A model generated the notes under the pieces. It did not search any database. It had not been told where the DNA came from and was given only the letters and a program-made list of their open reading frames with translations. A program made the translations under genes and the position numbers. A stretch of DNA of 42,212 bases from OFTM10 sp964344055 (GTDB lineage: Bacteria > Actinomycetota > Acidimicrobiia > Acidimicrobiales > Aldehydirespiratoraceae). The stretch is taken from positions 1-42,212 of the forward strand of contig CAYFLT010000037.1 in assembly GCA_964344055.1 (NCBI GenBank), given 5' to 3'. Shown one piece after another: positions 25,129 to 35,526 of the stretch (position 1 is the stretch's first letter; every line of letters begins with the position of its first letter).

Positions 25129-28052
25129 ATGACCGAAACCTCCGAGTCGCCGACGGCACCGGCCGAACCGCAGACCCCGCCTCCTCCGTCCCAGCCGACC
25201 GCGCCTCCCGACCCGGAGCCGATCGACCCCGCGGGGACGGGCCGTTCAGTCGCCCGGCCCTCGGCCAGGACGCTCGTCACGGTGGGCTTGGTCGTCTTCT
25301 CGGTCGGATTCGTCGTGTGGAACCTCCGGCCGGGCCTCTGGCTCGACCACACCACGCCGACCGGTGGTGACATGGGTGCCCACGTGTGGTCGCCCGCCTA
25401 CCTCCGAGACGTTCTGCTCCCGGACTTCCGACTCACGGGCTGGACGCCGGACTGGTACGCAGGCTTCCCGGCGTTCACGTTCTACATGGTGATCCCGTCG
25501 TTGCTGATCGTCGTGTTGAACGTGGGGCTCACGTCACCCTGGAGCATCCTCGCGTCGGCTGCAATCGCCGCCACCGCGCTCTGGACGCGGCCGCGGTTCG
25601 GCACCACCACGGGTCGGGTCGCCGCGATCTACGGAACGGCGTTCTTCGCCTGGCTACTGGTCGTCCCGGTCAACTACGGCGCTGCGATGAAGTTGGTGGT
25701 CGTCCTCGGACTCGTGACGCTCCCGATCGCAGCCTGGGCCGCTGGCCGGCTCGGTGGACTCGCGTATCCCGGTCCCGNNNNNNNNNNGGCAACCTGATGT
25801 CGACCATGGCCGGTGAGTTCGCCTACTCCCTCGGCCTCGCCATCGCCGTCGTCTACCTGGGCGTCGCCACCCGAGGCTTCGAAACCGGCCGCCACCGTGG
25901 CCTCGCAGCCGCCCTGCTGGCCCTCGCCGGACTCACCCACCTGTTCGCCGCGTTCTTCGCGCTCGTGTTCACCGCGGCGCTGTTCCTCGTCCGGCCCGGA
26001 GTGCGCCAACTCCTGTGGACCGCCGTGGTCGGGGCGATGGCGTTCCTGCTGTCGGCGTTCTGGGTGTTGCCGTTCTTCTGGAACCGGTCGCTCCTCAACG
26101 ACATGGGATGGGGGAAGGAGCGCCGCTACGTCGCCGCCCTGTGGGACCGGTCGGGCGAGTTCGGCGATCAGACCTTCCTCGTGAACGACCCGCCGCTGCA
26201 GATCTTCGTCGTCCTGGCCGTGGTCGGAGCACTCCTCTGCGGAATCCGGAGGATCCGGTTCGGCGTCGCCCTGTCGCTGGTGGCGATGATCTTCGCCGGC
26301 GCGTTCCTGTTCCTCCCGGAGGGTCGCCTCTGGAACGTCCGGCTGCTGCCCTTCTACTACCTGTCCGTCTACCTGATGGCGGGGGTTGCGATCGCCGAGA
26401 TCGGCCGCGTGCTGGCCGGCGCCGGTCGAGCGGTCGCCGGGGCGAGCCACGACACCCGTCGAGCGCTGGTCGCCGCCGCGCCGGCGCTTCTCGCCGCGAT
26501 CGTCCTCTTCGTCGGCTTGGGGCTGCCGCTTCGTTCGCTCCCGGGCGGTGAGCGCACCGGAAACGAGTACTCGTGGCTGGGCTTCTCGACCACCAGCTTG
26601 AACCTCGGACCCGGCTGGCTCGAGCACAACTTCCGCGGGTACGAAGGCACCGGCGCATGGGGCGAGTACAGCCTGATGGTCGCCACCATGGATCAGGTCG
26701 GCGAGGAGTACGGGTGCGGGCGATCCCTGTGGGAATACGGCTCAGACCTGCTCGGGTCCTACGGCACACCGATGGCCCCCATGCTGCTCCCACACTGGAC
26801 CGGTGGATGCATCGGCTCCATGGAGGGCCTCTACTTCGAGGCGTCGGCCACCACGCCCTACCACTTCCTGCTGCAGTCCGAGCTCTCGGCCGCGCCGTCC
26901 CGCGCCCAGCGGGACCTTCCGTACTCGGCGCTCAATGCGTCGGCCGGAGCGGACCATCTCCGGGATCTCGGTGTCCGCTACTACATGGCCTTCTCGGAAG
27001 AAGCCGTTCGCCAGGCCCGAGCCGAGGCGACGCTCACCGAAATCGCCACCGCCGACCCCTGGGTCGTGTTCGTGGTCGAGGAGTCCGAACTCGTGGTCGG
27101 TCTCGACCATCTCCCCATCGTGTTCGACGGGGCGGATGCGGGCGGTGAGAACTGGCTCGTCCCCACCGTCGGCTGGTGGGAAGCAGACGGTGCACCACTC
27201 ATCGCCGGCAACGGCCCCGACTCGTGGCCCCACACTTCGATGGCCGAGCTCGAGGCCCTGTCGCCCCAGCTGGAAGCGGTCATCGCGGCCGACTCGGGCA
27301 GGGTCGCGGAGATGCGCGAGCTGGCCGACGTCCTGCCCACCCTCGACCGTGCCCACATCGATCCCGTCTCGGTCTCCGACGTGGCCACCGACCACCAGTC
27401 GATCTCTTTCACCGTCGACGAGGTCGGGTCACCGGTGCTCGTGCGCACCAGCTACTTCCCCAACTGGAACGTGTCGGGCGCGGACGGGCCCTACCGGGTT
27501 GCGCCCAACCTCATGGTCGTGGTCCCGACCGCAACCCACGTCGAGCTGACCTACGGCCGGTCAGCCATCGAGGTGGTCAGCACCGTCTTCACCCTCATCG
27601 GCCTGGTCGGCCTTTTCGTCGTGGGACGGCTCCGGCTCGACGGACGGGACGGCGCCCTGTGGGACCTTGCGAGCGGTGCCGACCTGCCGGATCGGAACAC
27701 GGTCCTCAACGGGGTGGCGGACGGTTCGTTCACCCAGTCCGATCTCGACGACCTCTCGGCGTCGGTCACCGGCGAAGTCCGGCGTGGCCTCCGCGTGTTC
27801 GCGGCCGGAGCCGGCGCACTCCTCCTGGCCGTCGTCGCCTTCACCGTGATCCAACCGAGTGCCGACGATCTCGTGCCCTCGCTGACGGTCTACCTGCCGG
27901 CCGCGATCGGCGCGAGCGCACTGCTGTTCTGGTCGATACCCCGGCTCGTGGCCGCGGTGCGATGCGAGTACTTCACCATCGAGCCGGCGGAGCTGATGCT
28001 GCAGGGCCGCGGTGCGGCCCTCGATTCGGTGTCGGCACCTGATCCCGAGTGA
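25129..28052 (+). CDS. Giant multi-spanning membrane protein, PTPS_related / GT-C-like
   Basis: About 970 residues. A Pro/Ala-rich cytoplasmic start (to about 45) is followed by the first membrane helix, then GGDMGAHVWSPAYLRD and GWTPDWYAGFPAFTFYM, typical of the PTPS_related (PF10131) group, whose members look like GT-C glycosyltransferases using lipid-phosphate sugars. About ten helices follow, then a soluble extracytoplasmic part (about 490-800) with LGVRYYMAFSEEAVRQA and LVRTSYFPNWNVSGADG, and final helices. A 10-N gap (25778-25787) causes a frame change, so the join is uncertain. The start is ATG 25129 or 25117. The stop overlaps the GtrA-GT2 gene (GTGA), which could supply its polyprenyl-linked sugar (inference). 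Function is predicted only. Confidence 0.75.
25778..25787. other. Assembly gap (10 N)
   Basis: Ten unknown bases in the giant membrane protein gene. The coding frame differs on the two sides, so the true gap length is not 10. Confidence 1.
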
Positions 28053-29278
28053 TCGATCGCCCGACCCAGGAGGGTCGCTCCACCCGGTCCGCCGCCGGGC
28101 GATTCGCCGCAGTGGGCCTGACGGCAACGGTTGTCGACATCGGTGTCGCCGTCTTCCTCGTGGAGCAGGGAGTCGACCGGGTGCTGGCCGACCCGATCGC
28201 CCTTGCGCTCGCAGCCGTCGTCTCCCTGCGGCTCCATGGCCAGGTGACCCTGCGCGGCGACACCCTCGACCGCTGGATCAGGCAGCCGCCGGTGTTCTTC
28301 ACCGCGGCACTCATCGCCGGACTGATCGATCTCGCCATCTTCGTCAGCCTCAGCGGCCTCGCTACGTTCTGGGCGAAGGCCGTGGCTGTCGCCGGTGCCG
28401 CCGTCATCCGTGCGATCTTCCACCGCGCCGTGCTCTTCCGAGCCGTTCGGAGAGAACAGTCGAGCCCGGTTGATCGCGGCGTCGCGCCCGGCGTACCCCG
28501 GCTGTCGGTGGTCATTCCCGCCTACCGTGAAGAGCGCCGGATCGCAGCGACGATCGCCACTGTTCGTTCGGAGCTGTCCTCTCTCCATGATGTCGGGGAC
28601 CTCGAGATCGTGGTGGTGGACGACGGCTCCGCCGACCGAACCGCGGACGTGGCTCGGGAGGGAGGGGCGGACCAGGTCGTGGTTCAGCCCCGCAACCGTG
28701 GCAAGGGCGCGGCGGTCCGGGCCGGCGTGGAGGTCAGCACGGGGCGAACGGTCGCGTTCACCGATGCCGATCTCGCCTATGCCCCTCATCAGCTGCTGGA
28801 GACCGTCGAGGCTGGATTCGACGTCGTCATCGGCAACCGGCACCACGAGGACACCGAGACGCTCGAGGGCACGTCGGCGCTCCGTTCCTTCGGTAGCCGG
28901 GTGGTGAACATGGCCACCAACGTCTTGCTGCTCGGCAACTACCGCGACACCCAATGCGGCTGCAAGGCCTTCCGGTCCGACGCCGCCCGGGCCGTCTTCG
29001 GCGCCAGCAGGATCGACGGTTTCGCATTCGACATCGAGCTGCTACATCTGGTCGAGCGGTACGGGCTGTCGATGTGTGAGCTCCCGGTCGAGGTGGTCAA
29101 CAGCGAGACTTCGACGGTTTCTGCGGTTCGAGACGGCATCCGCGTGATGGCCGACATCCTCCGTATCCGATGGGCAGCCCGGCGCGGCCGTTATCCGGAT
29201 CTCGGATCCGATGCGCTCCCATCTCCGGGGGTGCCGCCGACAGGAGGCCTCGACGATCTCCCATCCGGCGGAAAGTAG
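28049..29278 (+). CDS. GtrA-domain and polyprenyl-phosphate GT2 glycosyltransferase fusion
   Basis: A 409-residue fusion. The N-terminal GtrA-like domain (about 18-130) has four hydrophobic segments; GtrA proteins are thought to help flip polyprenyl-phosphate sugars. The C-terminal GT2 domain (about 147-380) has LSVVIPAYREERRIAATI, VVVDDGSADRT, NRGKGAAVRAG, AFTDADLAYAP, and GCKAFRSDAARAVF, as in dolichyl-phosphate glucosyltransferase (Alg5-like) enzymes, which make a polyprenyl-P-sugar from a nucleotide sugar. The domain order is GtrA then GT2; in fusions I recall, GT2 comes first. GTG 28049 overlaps the upstream stop (GTGA). It plausibly makes and flips the donor for the adjacent GT-C-like membrane protein. 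Confidence 0.83.
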   Translation: MIDRPTQEGRSTRSAAGRFAAVGLTATVVDIGVAVFLVEQGVDRVLADPIALALAAVVSLRLHGQVTLRGDTLDRWIRQPPVFFTAALIAGLIDLAIFVSLSGLATFWAKAVAVAGAAVIRAIFHRAVLFRAVRREQSSPVDRGVAPGVPRLSVVIPAYREERRIAATIATVRSELSSLHDVGDLEIVVVDDGSADRTADVAREGGADQVVVQPRNRGKGAAVRAGVEVSTGRTVAFTDADLAYAPHQLLETVEAGFDVVIGNRHHEDTETLEGTSALRSFGSRVVNMATNVLLLGNYRDTQCGCKAFRSDAARAVFGASRIDGFAFDIELLHLVERYGLSMCELPVEVVNSETSTVSAVRDGIRVMADILRIRWAARRGRYPDLGSDALPSPGVPPTGGLDDLPSGGK

Positions 29279-29281
29279 ATT
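29276..29281 (+). promoter_or_regulatory. Candidate -10 box (TAGATT) for the manB operon
   Basis: TAGATT lies 6 nt before the GTG at 29288, overlapping the end of the previous gene, so this block may have its own leaderless promoter. Confidence 0.5.
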
Positions 29282-29287
29282 CTCCAC

Positions 29288-30625
29288 GTGACCGATTTCG
29301 ACACGATCTTCAAGGCCTACGACGTCCGGGGGACGGTGCCCGATCAGTTCGACGTGGCCGGTGCCCACGCGATCGGCGGGGCCTTCGCCCGTTTCGTCGG
29401 CGATCAGGGAGCATCGACGATCGTGGTCGGCCGGGACATGCGGCCCGACGGAGAGGAGTTCGCCGAGGCGTTCGGGGACGGCGCCCTGGGCCAGGGCGTC
29501 GACGTCGTCGACGTCGGGCTGTGTGCGACCGACATGATGTACTACGCCTCAGGGAGCCTGGGAGTGCCCGGCGCGGTGTTCACCGCATCACACAACCCGG
29601 CGGGGTACAACGGCATCAAGATGTGCCTGGCGCACGCCGCGCCGATCGGCGCCGATACCGGTCTCGATGCCATCAAGGAGATGGCAAAGGCCGGTCCCGT
29701 ATCCGGCCCGAGGTCCGGCTCGCGTTCATCACGCGACATTCTCCCGGGCTATGTCGAGCACGTGCATTCCTTCGTCGATGTCGAGGCGCTGCGCCCGCTG
29801 AAGGTGGTGGCCGACACGGCCAACGGGATGGGCGGGCTCGTTGTTCCGGCCGTGTTCGAGGGGCTGCCGTTCGAACTCGACATCCTCTACCCGGAGCTCG
29901 ACGGCACCTTCCCCAATCACCCCGCCGACCCGATCCAGCCCGAGAACCAGGTCGACCTCATGAAGCGGGTCCTCGAGCTCGATGCCAACATCGGACTCGC
30001 GTTCGACGGAGATGCGGATCGGGTGTTCCTCGTCTACGAGACAGCCCGTCTGATCTCGGGCTCGCTCACGACGGCGATGGTGGCGCGGTCGATCCTGGCC
30101 CGCGAGCCGGGTGCCACGGTGATCCACAACCTGATCTGCAGCAAGACCGTCCCGGAAGTGATCGCCGAATGCGGAGGGACTGCGGTGCGTACCCGGGTGG
30201 GCCACTCCTACATCAAGCAGGTGATGGCGGAGACGGGAGCGGTCTTCGGAGGAGAACACTCCGGCCACTACTACTTCCGGGAGAATTACCGGGCTGACAG
30301 CGGCCTCATCGCCGCTCTCGTGGTCCTCGAGGCGCTCGGCCGCCACCCGGCGGGACTCGCCGATCTGGTGTCCACCCTCGACCGTTACGCCGCGTCCGGT
30401 GAGATCAACACCACAGTCGACGATGCGGCTGCGGTCATCGAGCGAGTCGCTGCCGCCTACACCGGTGTGCAACAGGACCGGCTCGACGGTCTCACCGTCG
30501 ATCACGGCGACTGGTGGTTCAACCTCCGACCCAGCAACACCGAGCCGCTCCTCCGGCTCAACCTCGAAGCGGGTTCGCCTGCCGAGGTGGAGGCCAGGGT
30601 GGCGGAGGTCGAGTCCCATTTCTGA
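29288..30625 (+). CDS. manB: Phosphomannomutase / phosphoglucomutase
   Basis: Interconverts mannose-6-P and mannose-1-P (and possibly glucose phosphates) through a phosphoserine, feeding GDP-mannose synthesis. The protein is 445 residues. Seen: IFKAYDVRG at the N-terminus, the catalytic TASHNP with S101, the metal loop DGDADR (240-245), the sugar-binding GGEHSGHYYFR, and a C-terminal phosphate-binding RPSNTEPLLRL. These match the AlgC/ManB alpha-D-phosphohexomutase group. The GTG start follows a TAGATT box by 6 nt. It heads manB-Trm112-TobH-manA, which carries fructose-6-P to mannose-1-P. Confidence 0.95.
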   Translation: MTDFDTIFKAYDVRGTVPDQFDVAGAHAIGGAFARFVGDQGASTIVVGRDMRPDGEEFAEAFGDGALGQGVDVVDVGLCATDMMYYASGSLGVPGAVFTASHNPAGYNGIKMCLAHAAPIGADTGLDAIKEMAKAGPVSGPRSGSRSSRDILPGYVEHVHSFVDVEALRPLKVVADTANGMGGLVVPAVFEGLPFELDILYPELDGTFPNHPADPIQPENQVDLMKRVLELDANIGLAFDGDADRVFLVYETARLISGSLTTAMVARSILAREPGATVIHNLICSKTVPEVIAECGGTAVRTRVGHSYIKQVMAETGAVFGGEHSGHYYFRENYRADSGLIAALVVLEALGRHPAGLADLVSTLDRYAASGEINTTVDDAAAVIERVAAAYTGVQQDRLDGLTVDHGDWWFNLRPSNTEPLLRLNLEAGSPAEVEARVAEVESHF

Positions 30626-30688
30626 TGCAGTCCGGAATCGCTGCCCGCACCCGGTTTACTGGGGGGCATCCCAACCTGGAGTGACACC

Positions 30689-30925
30689 ATGACGCTCGAC
30701 GCTCGCCTCCTCGAGATCCTCGCCTGCCCGGTCGACAAGGGCTCCCTGCTCTACTTCGAGGACGAGGAAGCGCTGTACAACCCACGGCTCCAGCGCCGTT
30801 ACCGGATCCACGAGGGTATCCCCGTGATGCTCCCCGACGAGGCCGAAGAGGTCGACGACGCCGAGCACGCTCGACTCGTCGCGGAGGCCGAGTCGGACGG
30901 GATCTCGCCGACCTTCGAGGACTGA
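30689..30925 (+). CDS. Trm112-like (UPF0434) small protein
   Basis: A 78-residue protein with LDARLLEILACPVDKGSL, YNPRLQRRYRIHEGIPVMLPDEA, the Trm112-like signature. Only one cysteine remains of the zinc-binding set seen in eukaryotic Trm112, as in many bacterial UPF0434 proteins. Eukaryotic Trm112 activates methyltransferases, but the bacterial role is not established. GGAGTG lies just before the ATG at 30689. Its place between manB and the SIS-domain isomerase is a recurrent actinobacterial arrangement. Confidence 0.88.
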   Translation: MTLDARLLEILACPVDKGSLLYFEDEEALYNPRLQRRYRIHEGIPVMLPDEAEEVDDAEHARLVAEAESDGISPTFED

Positions 30926-30931
30926 GCGGGC

Positions 30932-31876
30932 GTGTCCGCTGAGGAGCTCCTCGAGGCAGTACGCCATCTTCCGGACCAAGTCCGCGACATCGCGGTCGTG
31001 GCGTCCGACGTCGGCGAACTGCCCGATGTCTCCCAAGTGACCCAGGTGGTCATCTTCGGAGTCGGGGGCGGCCGGGTGGCGGGCGACATCATCGAGGCCA
31101 TCTCCGAGCTCCGCGGCTCGGTGCCCATCATCGCCACCGGCGGCCGGTGCCCCTCCTGGGTCTCGGACTCCAGCCTGGCCATCGCGATCTCCCGCTCGGG
31201 TGACGAGGCCGCCACGGTGGCGGCCACCCGTGAAGCGCACGAGGCCGGCGCGAAGCTGATCGCCGTCACGTCCGGCGGCGTGTTGGCGGAACTCTGCGCC
31301 GAGTGGGGGGCACCCGTCGTCCCCATCGAAAAGGACGCCGGCCCGAGTGCGATGCTCGGCGTCACCGTCGTGCCGGCATTGGTGCTGCTCGAACGGCTGG
31401 GGTTCATCACCGGGATGAGCCAGACCATCTCCAGTACGGCCGCCCAGCTCGCCGTGCGGCTCCAGGAGCTCGATGACCAGGAGGACATCAACCGCCTGGT
31501 CGACGTACTCCCCGGCCGCGTCGCGATCGTCACCGCGGCGGGGGCGATCGGCAAGCACTCGGCCCGCCGCTGGGTACAGGAACTCGATCGTGTCGGTGGA
31601 GTCGCGTCGGTTCGCCGCCGGCTCCCGACCGGCAGCCGCGACGTCGAGACCGGGGTGCGCCTCGCCGAAGCCACCCGCGACGGTGCGGTATTGATCCTGC
31701 TCCGCCATGACTACGAGCCGGACGGACTCGACGGAGGCGTGGCCCTCCTCGAGGGGCGATTCGACGAGATCCACAGCTTCCGGGCCCAGGGCGACACGCC
31801 ACTGGCGCAGATGCTCGATCTGGTGCTTCTCGCCGATGTCGTCGCCGCGGTGCTCGTCAACCGCACCCGGGGCTAG
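30932..31876 (+). CDS. SIS-domain bifunctional phosphoglucose/phosphomannose isomerase (TobH-like)
   Basis: A 314-residue sugar-phosphate isomerase candidate. The N-terminal SIS domain has VVIFGVGGGRVAGDIIEAI, VPIIATGG, AIAISRSGDEAATVAATREA and LIAVTSGG. The C-terminal part (about 150-310) matches the bacterial phosphoglucose/phosphomannose isomerase C-terminal domain, including VAIVTAAGAIGKHSARRW and LGVTVVPALVLLERLG. It corresponds to mycobacterial Rv3256c (recalled), whose precise reaction is unproven. The GTG start is 6 nt after the previous stop. It could overlap functionally with manA, encoded next. Confidence 0.83.
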   Translation: MSAEELLEAVRHLPDQVRDIAVVASDVGELPDVSQVTQVVIFGVGGGRVAGDIIEAISELRGSVPIIATGGRCPSWVSDSSLAIAISRSGDEAATVAATREAHEAGAKLIAVTSGGVLAELCAEWGAPVVPIEKDAGPSAMLGVTVVPALVLLERLGFITGMSQTISSTAAQLAVRLQELDDQEDINRLVDVLPGRVAIVTAAGAIGKHSARRWVQELDRVGGVASVRRRLPTGSRDVETGVRLAEATRDGAVLILLRHDYEPDGLDGGVALLEGRFDEIHSFRAQGDTPLAQMLDLVLLADVVAAVLVNRTRG

Positions 31877-31895
31877 CGGCGGTCGGGTTCTCCGG

Positions 31896-33056
31896 GTGGA
31901 ACTGCTCCAGGGCGTCGTCCAGCACTACGACTGGGGCTCGGCCACGGCCATCCCGGACCTTCTCGGCCTGCCCGCGACCGGTGAGCCGTGGGCTGAGCTC
32001 TGGCTCGGGGCCCATCCCTCCGCACCGGCTCTCGTCGGGCCTGGGCAGAAGTCGCTGGACGAGCTGGTCGCTGCCGATCCGGTCGCCGCCCTCGGGTCGC
32101 GTGGGGCCGAACGCTTCGGCCGACTGCCGTTCCTGCTCAAGGTGCTCGCCGCCGATCGTCCGCTCTCTCTCCAGGCCCACCCGTCGTCGGCGCAGGCCGA
32201 AGCCGGCTTCGAGCGGGAGAATCGGCAGGGGATTCCGCTCGATGCCCCGAACCGTTCGTTTCGTGACCGATCCCACAAGCCGGAGCTGATCTGCGGCCTG
32301 ACCGAGTTCGATGCCCTCTGCGGTTTCCGCGATCCACACGCCACGTCCGAGGTCCTCGCCACCATCGACACCGAGGCACTCGATCCGGTGCGCGACCGAC
32401 TGGCCACGCCCGGGTCGGTCGATGGTCTGGCCGCAGTGCTCGAACATCTGCTGACGCTGGACGGACCGTCTGCGGCCGGGCTCTGCGGGGCCGTGGTGGA
32501 CGCGTGTCGCGGGGAGGGGCCGCCGGCCGGCGCGGGCGAACGGGCGATGGTCGTGGACCTCGGGGGTCGGTACCCGGGCGACGCCGGTGTGGTGATCGCA
32601 CTCCTGTTGAACCTGGTACGGCTGCAACCGGGCGAGGCACTGTTCCTCGGCGCAGGCAACCTGCACGCATACCTCCGAGGCACCGCCATCGAAGTGATGG
32701 CGAGTTCGGACAACGTCCTCAGAGGTGGGCTCACCTCCAAACACGTCGACATCCCGGCCCTTCTAGAGGTCGTCGACCCGGCGCCGGTCGTCCCCGAGAT
32801 CCAGCGACCCGGGGTCGACGCGGGGGTCGCCGTCTATTCGAGTCCGGCCCCGGAGTTCTGTCTTCGGCGACTGGAGGTCGACGGCACCGTCGGTCTCGAG
32901 GCCGGCCCGTCGATCGTCCTGTGCACCTCCGGCACCGTCCACGTCGGGCTCGAGACGCTCGATCGTGGCGCCGCAGCCTGGATTCCGGCCTCGGACGGGC
33001 CGATGGAGATGGTGGGACACGGCACCGTGTTCCAGGCGGGTGTGGGCGCTGCGTGA
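31896..33056 (+). CDS. manA: Mannose-6-phosphate isomerase, type I
   Basis: Zinc enzyme that interconverts fructose-6-P and mannose-6-P, the entry to mannose metabolism. The protein is 386 residues. Seen: VVQHYDWGSATAIPDLLGL at the start, LSLQAHPSSAQAEAGF with the Gln and His zinc ligands, HKPELICGLTEFDALCGFRD with the Glu ligand, and EALFLGAGNLHAYLRGTAIEVM with the second His ligand. The GTG at 31896 gives the typical N-terminus directly; the frame upstream lies in the preceding gene. The distal part is longer than in E. coli in places, but all key motifs are present. Confidence 0.94.
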   Translation: MELLQGVVQHYDWGSATAIPDLLGLPATGEPWAELWLGAHPSAPALVGPGQKSLDELVAADPVAALGSRGAERFGRLPFLLKVLAADRPLSLQAHPSSAQAEAGFERENRQGIPLDAPNRSFRDRSHKPELICGLTEFDALCGFRDPHATSEVLATIDTEALDPVRDRLATPGSVDGLAAVLEHLLTLDGPSAAGLCGAVVDACRGEGPPAGAGERAMVVDLGGRYPGDAGVVIALLLNLVRLQPGEALFLGAGNLHAYLRGTAIEVMASSDNVLRGGLTSKHVDIPALLEVVDPAPVVPEIQRPGVDAGVAVYSSPAPEFCLRRLEVDGTVGLEAGPSIVLCTSGTVHVGLETLDRGAAAWIPASDGPMEMVGHGTVFQAGVGAA

Positions 33057-33064
33057 GCGTGCCA

Positions 33065-33080
33065 CCGGACCCCGGTCCGG
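33065..33080 (+). terminator. Short hairpin after manA
   Basis: CCGGAC-CCCG-GTCCGG, a 6-bp perfect stem 8 nt after the manA stop and just upstream of the ahcY -10 box. It may be a terminator, or, overlapping the -35 region, an operator. Confidence 0.45.
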
Positions 33081-33085
33081 GCCCG

Positions 33086-33091
33086 TACACT
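33086..33091 (+). promoter_or_regulatory. Candidate -10 box (TACACT) for ahcY
   Basis: TACACT lies about 100 nt before the preferred ahcY start, predicting a leader of about 90 nt. No known riboswitch consensus was recognised in that leader. Confidence 0.45.
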
Positions 33092-33177
33092 CATCGATCG
33101 CGGGCTGCGCAGAGATGGCGTCAGTTGACCCCGGCCCCGGTTCCTTCCAATCCGACTGAACCCCAGTCCCCATGACC

Positions 33178-33185
33178 AAGGAGGG
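33178..33185 (+). promoter_or_regulatory. Ribosome binding site deciding the ahcY start
   Basis: AAGGAGGG sits 4 nt before the GTG at 33190. It would lie inside the coding region if the upstream ATG at 33172 were used, so the GTG is the better start. Confidence 0.75.
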
Positions 33186-33189
33186 CCCA

Positions 33190-34551
<1,362 letters not shown>

Positions 34552-34558
34552 TCGTTTT

Positions 34559-34599
34559 TCTGGACGTCAGCGCGCGGCAGGCGCGCGCTGACGTCCAGA
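34559..34599. terminator. 18-bp perfect inverted repeat after ahcY
   Basis: An 18-bp perfectly paired stem (34559-34576 with 34582-34599) and 5-nt loop GCAGG, 7 nt after the ahcY stop. A short T-run precedes rather than follows it, so it is not a canonical U-tailed terminator, but its length makes it the strongest hairpin noticed in the window. Confidence 0.75.
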
Positions 34600-34633
34600 G
34601 AACTTGGAATCGGACTCGCGTTCGCCGGTTCAG

Positions 34634-34639
34634 TAACGT
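34634..34639 (+). promoter_or_regulatory. Candidate -10 box (TAACGT) for the LLM-crotonase operon
   Basis: TAACGT lies 8 nt before the ATG at 34648, giving a leaderless start for the four-gene operon. Confidence 0.5.
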
Positions 34640-34647
34640 CAGCGGCC

Positions 34648-35526
34648 ATGACTTGTGATCGTGGTGTTTGGTTCGCGCCCGAGGGGCTGACCGGTTCGGA
34701 GTTGGTTGCCTTCGGGCAGAGGGTCGAGGAGCTCGGCTACTCGACCCTCTGGGTGGGGGAGACGTTCGGGCGCGATCCATTCGCCCAGCTCGCCGCCATT
34801 GGTGCGGCCACCTCCACCCTCGGGCTGGCGTCCGGGATCGCGAACATCTATCACCGCCACCCTGGCGTCATGCTCATGGGCGCCAACACGGTCGGAGAGC
34901 AGACCGGCGGCCGGATGACCCTCGGTATGGGCGTCTCCAGCCCGGCCATCGTGAACAAGGTCCGCGGGATCGAATACGGCAAGCCGCTCAGCTTTCTCCG
35001 CACCTACCTCGATGCGATGGAAGCGGCCATGTACACATCGGTCGCCCCGGCCGACCCCGTGCCGGTGGTGCTCGCCGCCCTCGGCCCGAAGATGCTCGAG
35101 CTCGCCGCCACCCGCACTGCCGGAGCCCACCCGTACAACACGACGCCGGAGCACACCGCGATGGCCCGCGAAGTGATCGGTCCCGATGCAGGCTTGTTCG
35201 TGGAACAGAAGGTGATCCTCACCGAGGATCCCGACGTCGCCCGCACAACCGGGGGCAAGGTCCTGAAGTTCTACTCACGCGCTCCGGGCTACGTGAACAT
35301 GTGGAAACGGCTCGGGTTCAGCGACGACGACATCTCGGGTCTGAGTGACCGATTCATCGACGCGGTCGTCGCCTGGGGCAGCGCCGAGAAGATCGAGGCC
35401 CGCCTCCAGGAACACGCCGATGCCGGCGCCACCCAGATCTGTATCCATCCCCTCGACCCCGAGACCGGTCAGGGCAAACCCGACGACGCGGCCCTGGCCG
35501 CGCTCGCTCCTGGGGCATCGTCATGA
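34648..35526 (+). CDS. LLM-class F420-dependent oxidoreductase
   Basis: A 292-residue TIM-barrel enzyme of the luciferase-like monooxygenase family, most like the actinobacterial F420-dependent subgroup (TIGR03620-type, by recall). Seen: FGQRVEELGYSTLWVGETFGRDPF near the start, GLASGIANIYHRHP, TGGRMTLGMGVSSP, VVLAALGPKMLELAATRTAGAHPYN, and a C-terminal WGSAEKIEARLQEHADAGATQICIHP. Binding to F420 rather than FMN is an inference, supported by cofD/cofE in the window. It starts an operon with two crotonases and an SDR, which suggests oxidation or reduction of an acyl-CoA- or ring-derived substrate, otherwise unknown. The leader is missing; a TAACGT box lies 8 nt upstream. Confidence 0.87.
   Translation: MTCDRGVWFAPEGLTGSELVAFGQRVEELGYSTLWVGETFGRDPFAQLAAIGAATSTLGLASGIANIYHRHPGVMLMGANTVGEQTGGRMTLGMGVSSPAIVNKVRGIEYGKPLSFLRTYLDAMEAAMYTSVAPADPVPVVLAALGPKMLELAATRTAGAHPYNTTPEHTAMAREVIGPDAGLFVEQKVILTEDPDVARTTGGKVLKFYSRAPGYVNMWKRLGFSDDDISGLSDRFIDAVVAWGSAEKIEARLQEHADAGATQICIHPLDPETGQGKPDDAALAALAPGASS

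Noticed and set aside
33092..33189. An SAH riboswitch in the ahcY leader
   Set aside because: The leader does not show the known SAH-riboswitch consensus I recall, so only a promoter and a Shine-Dalgarno site are claimed.
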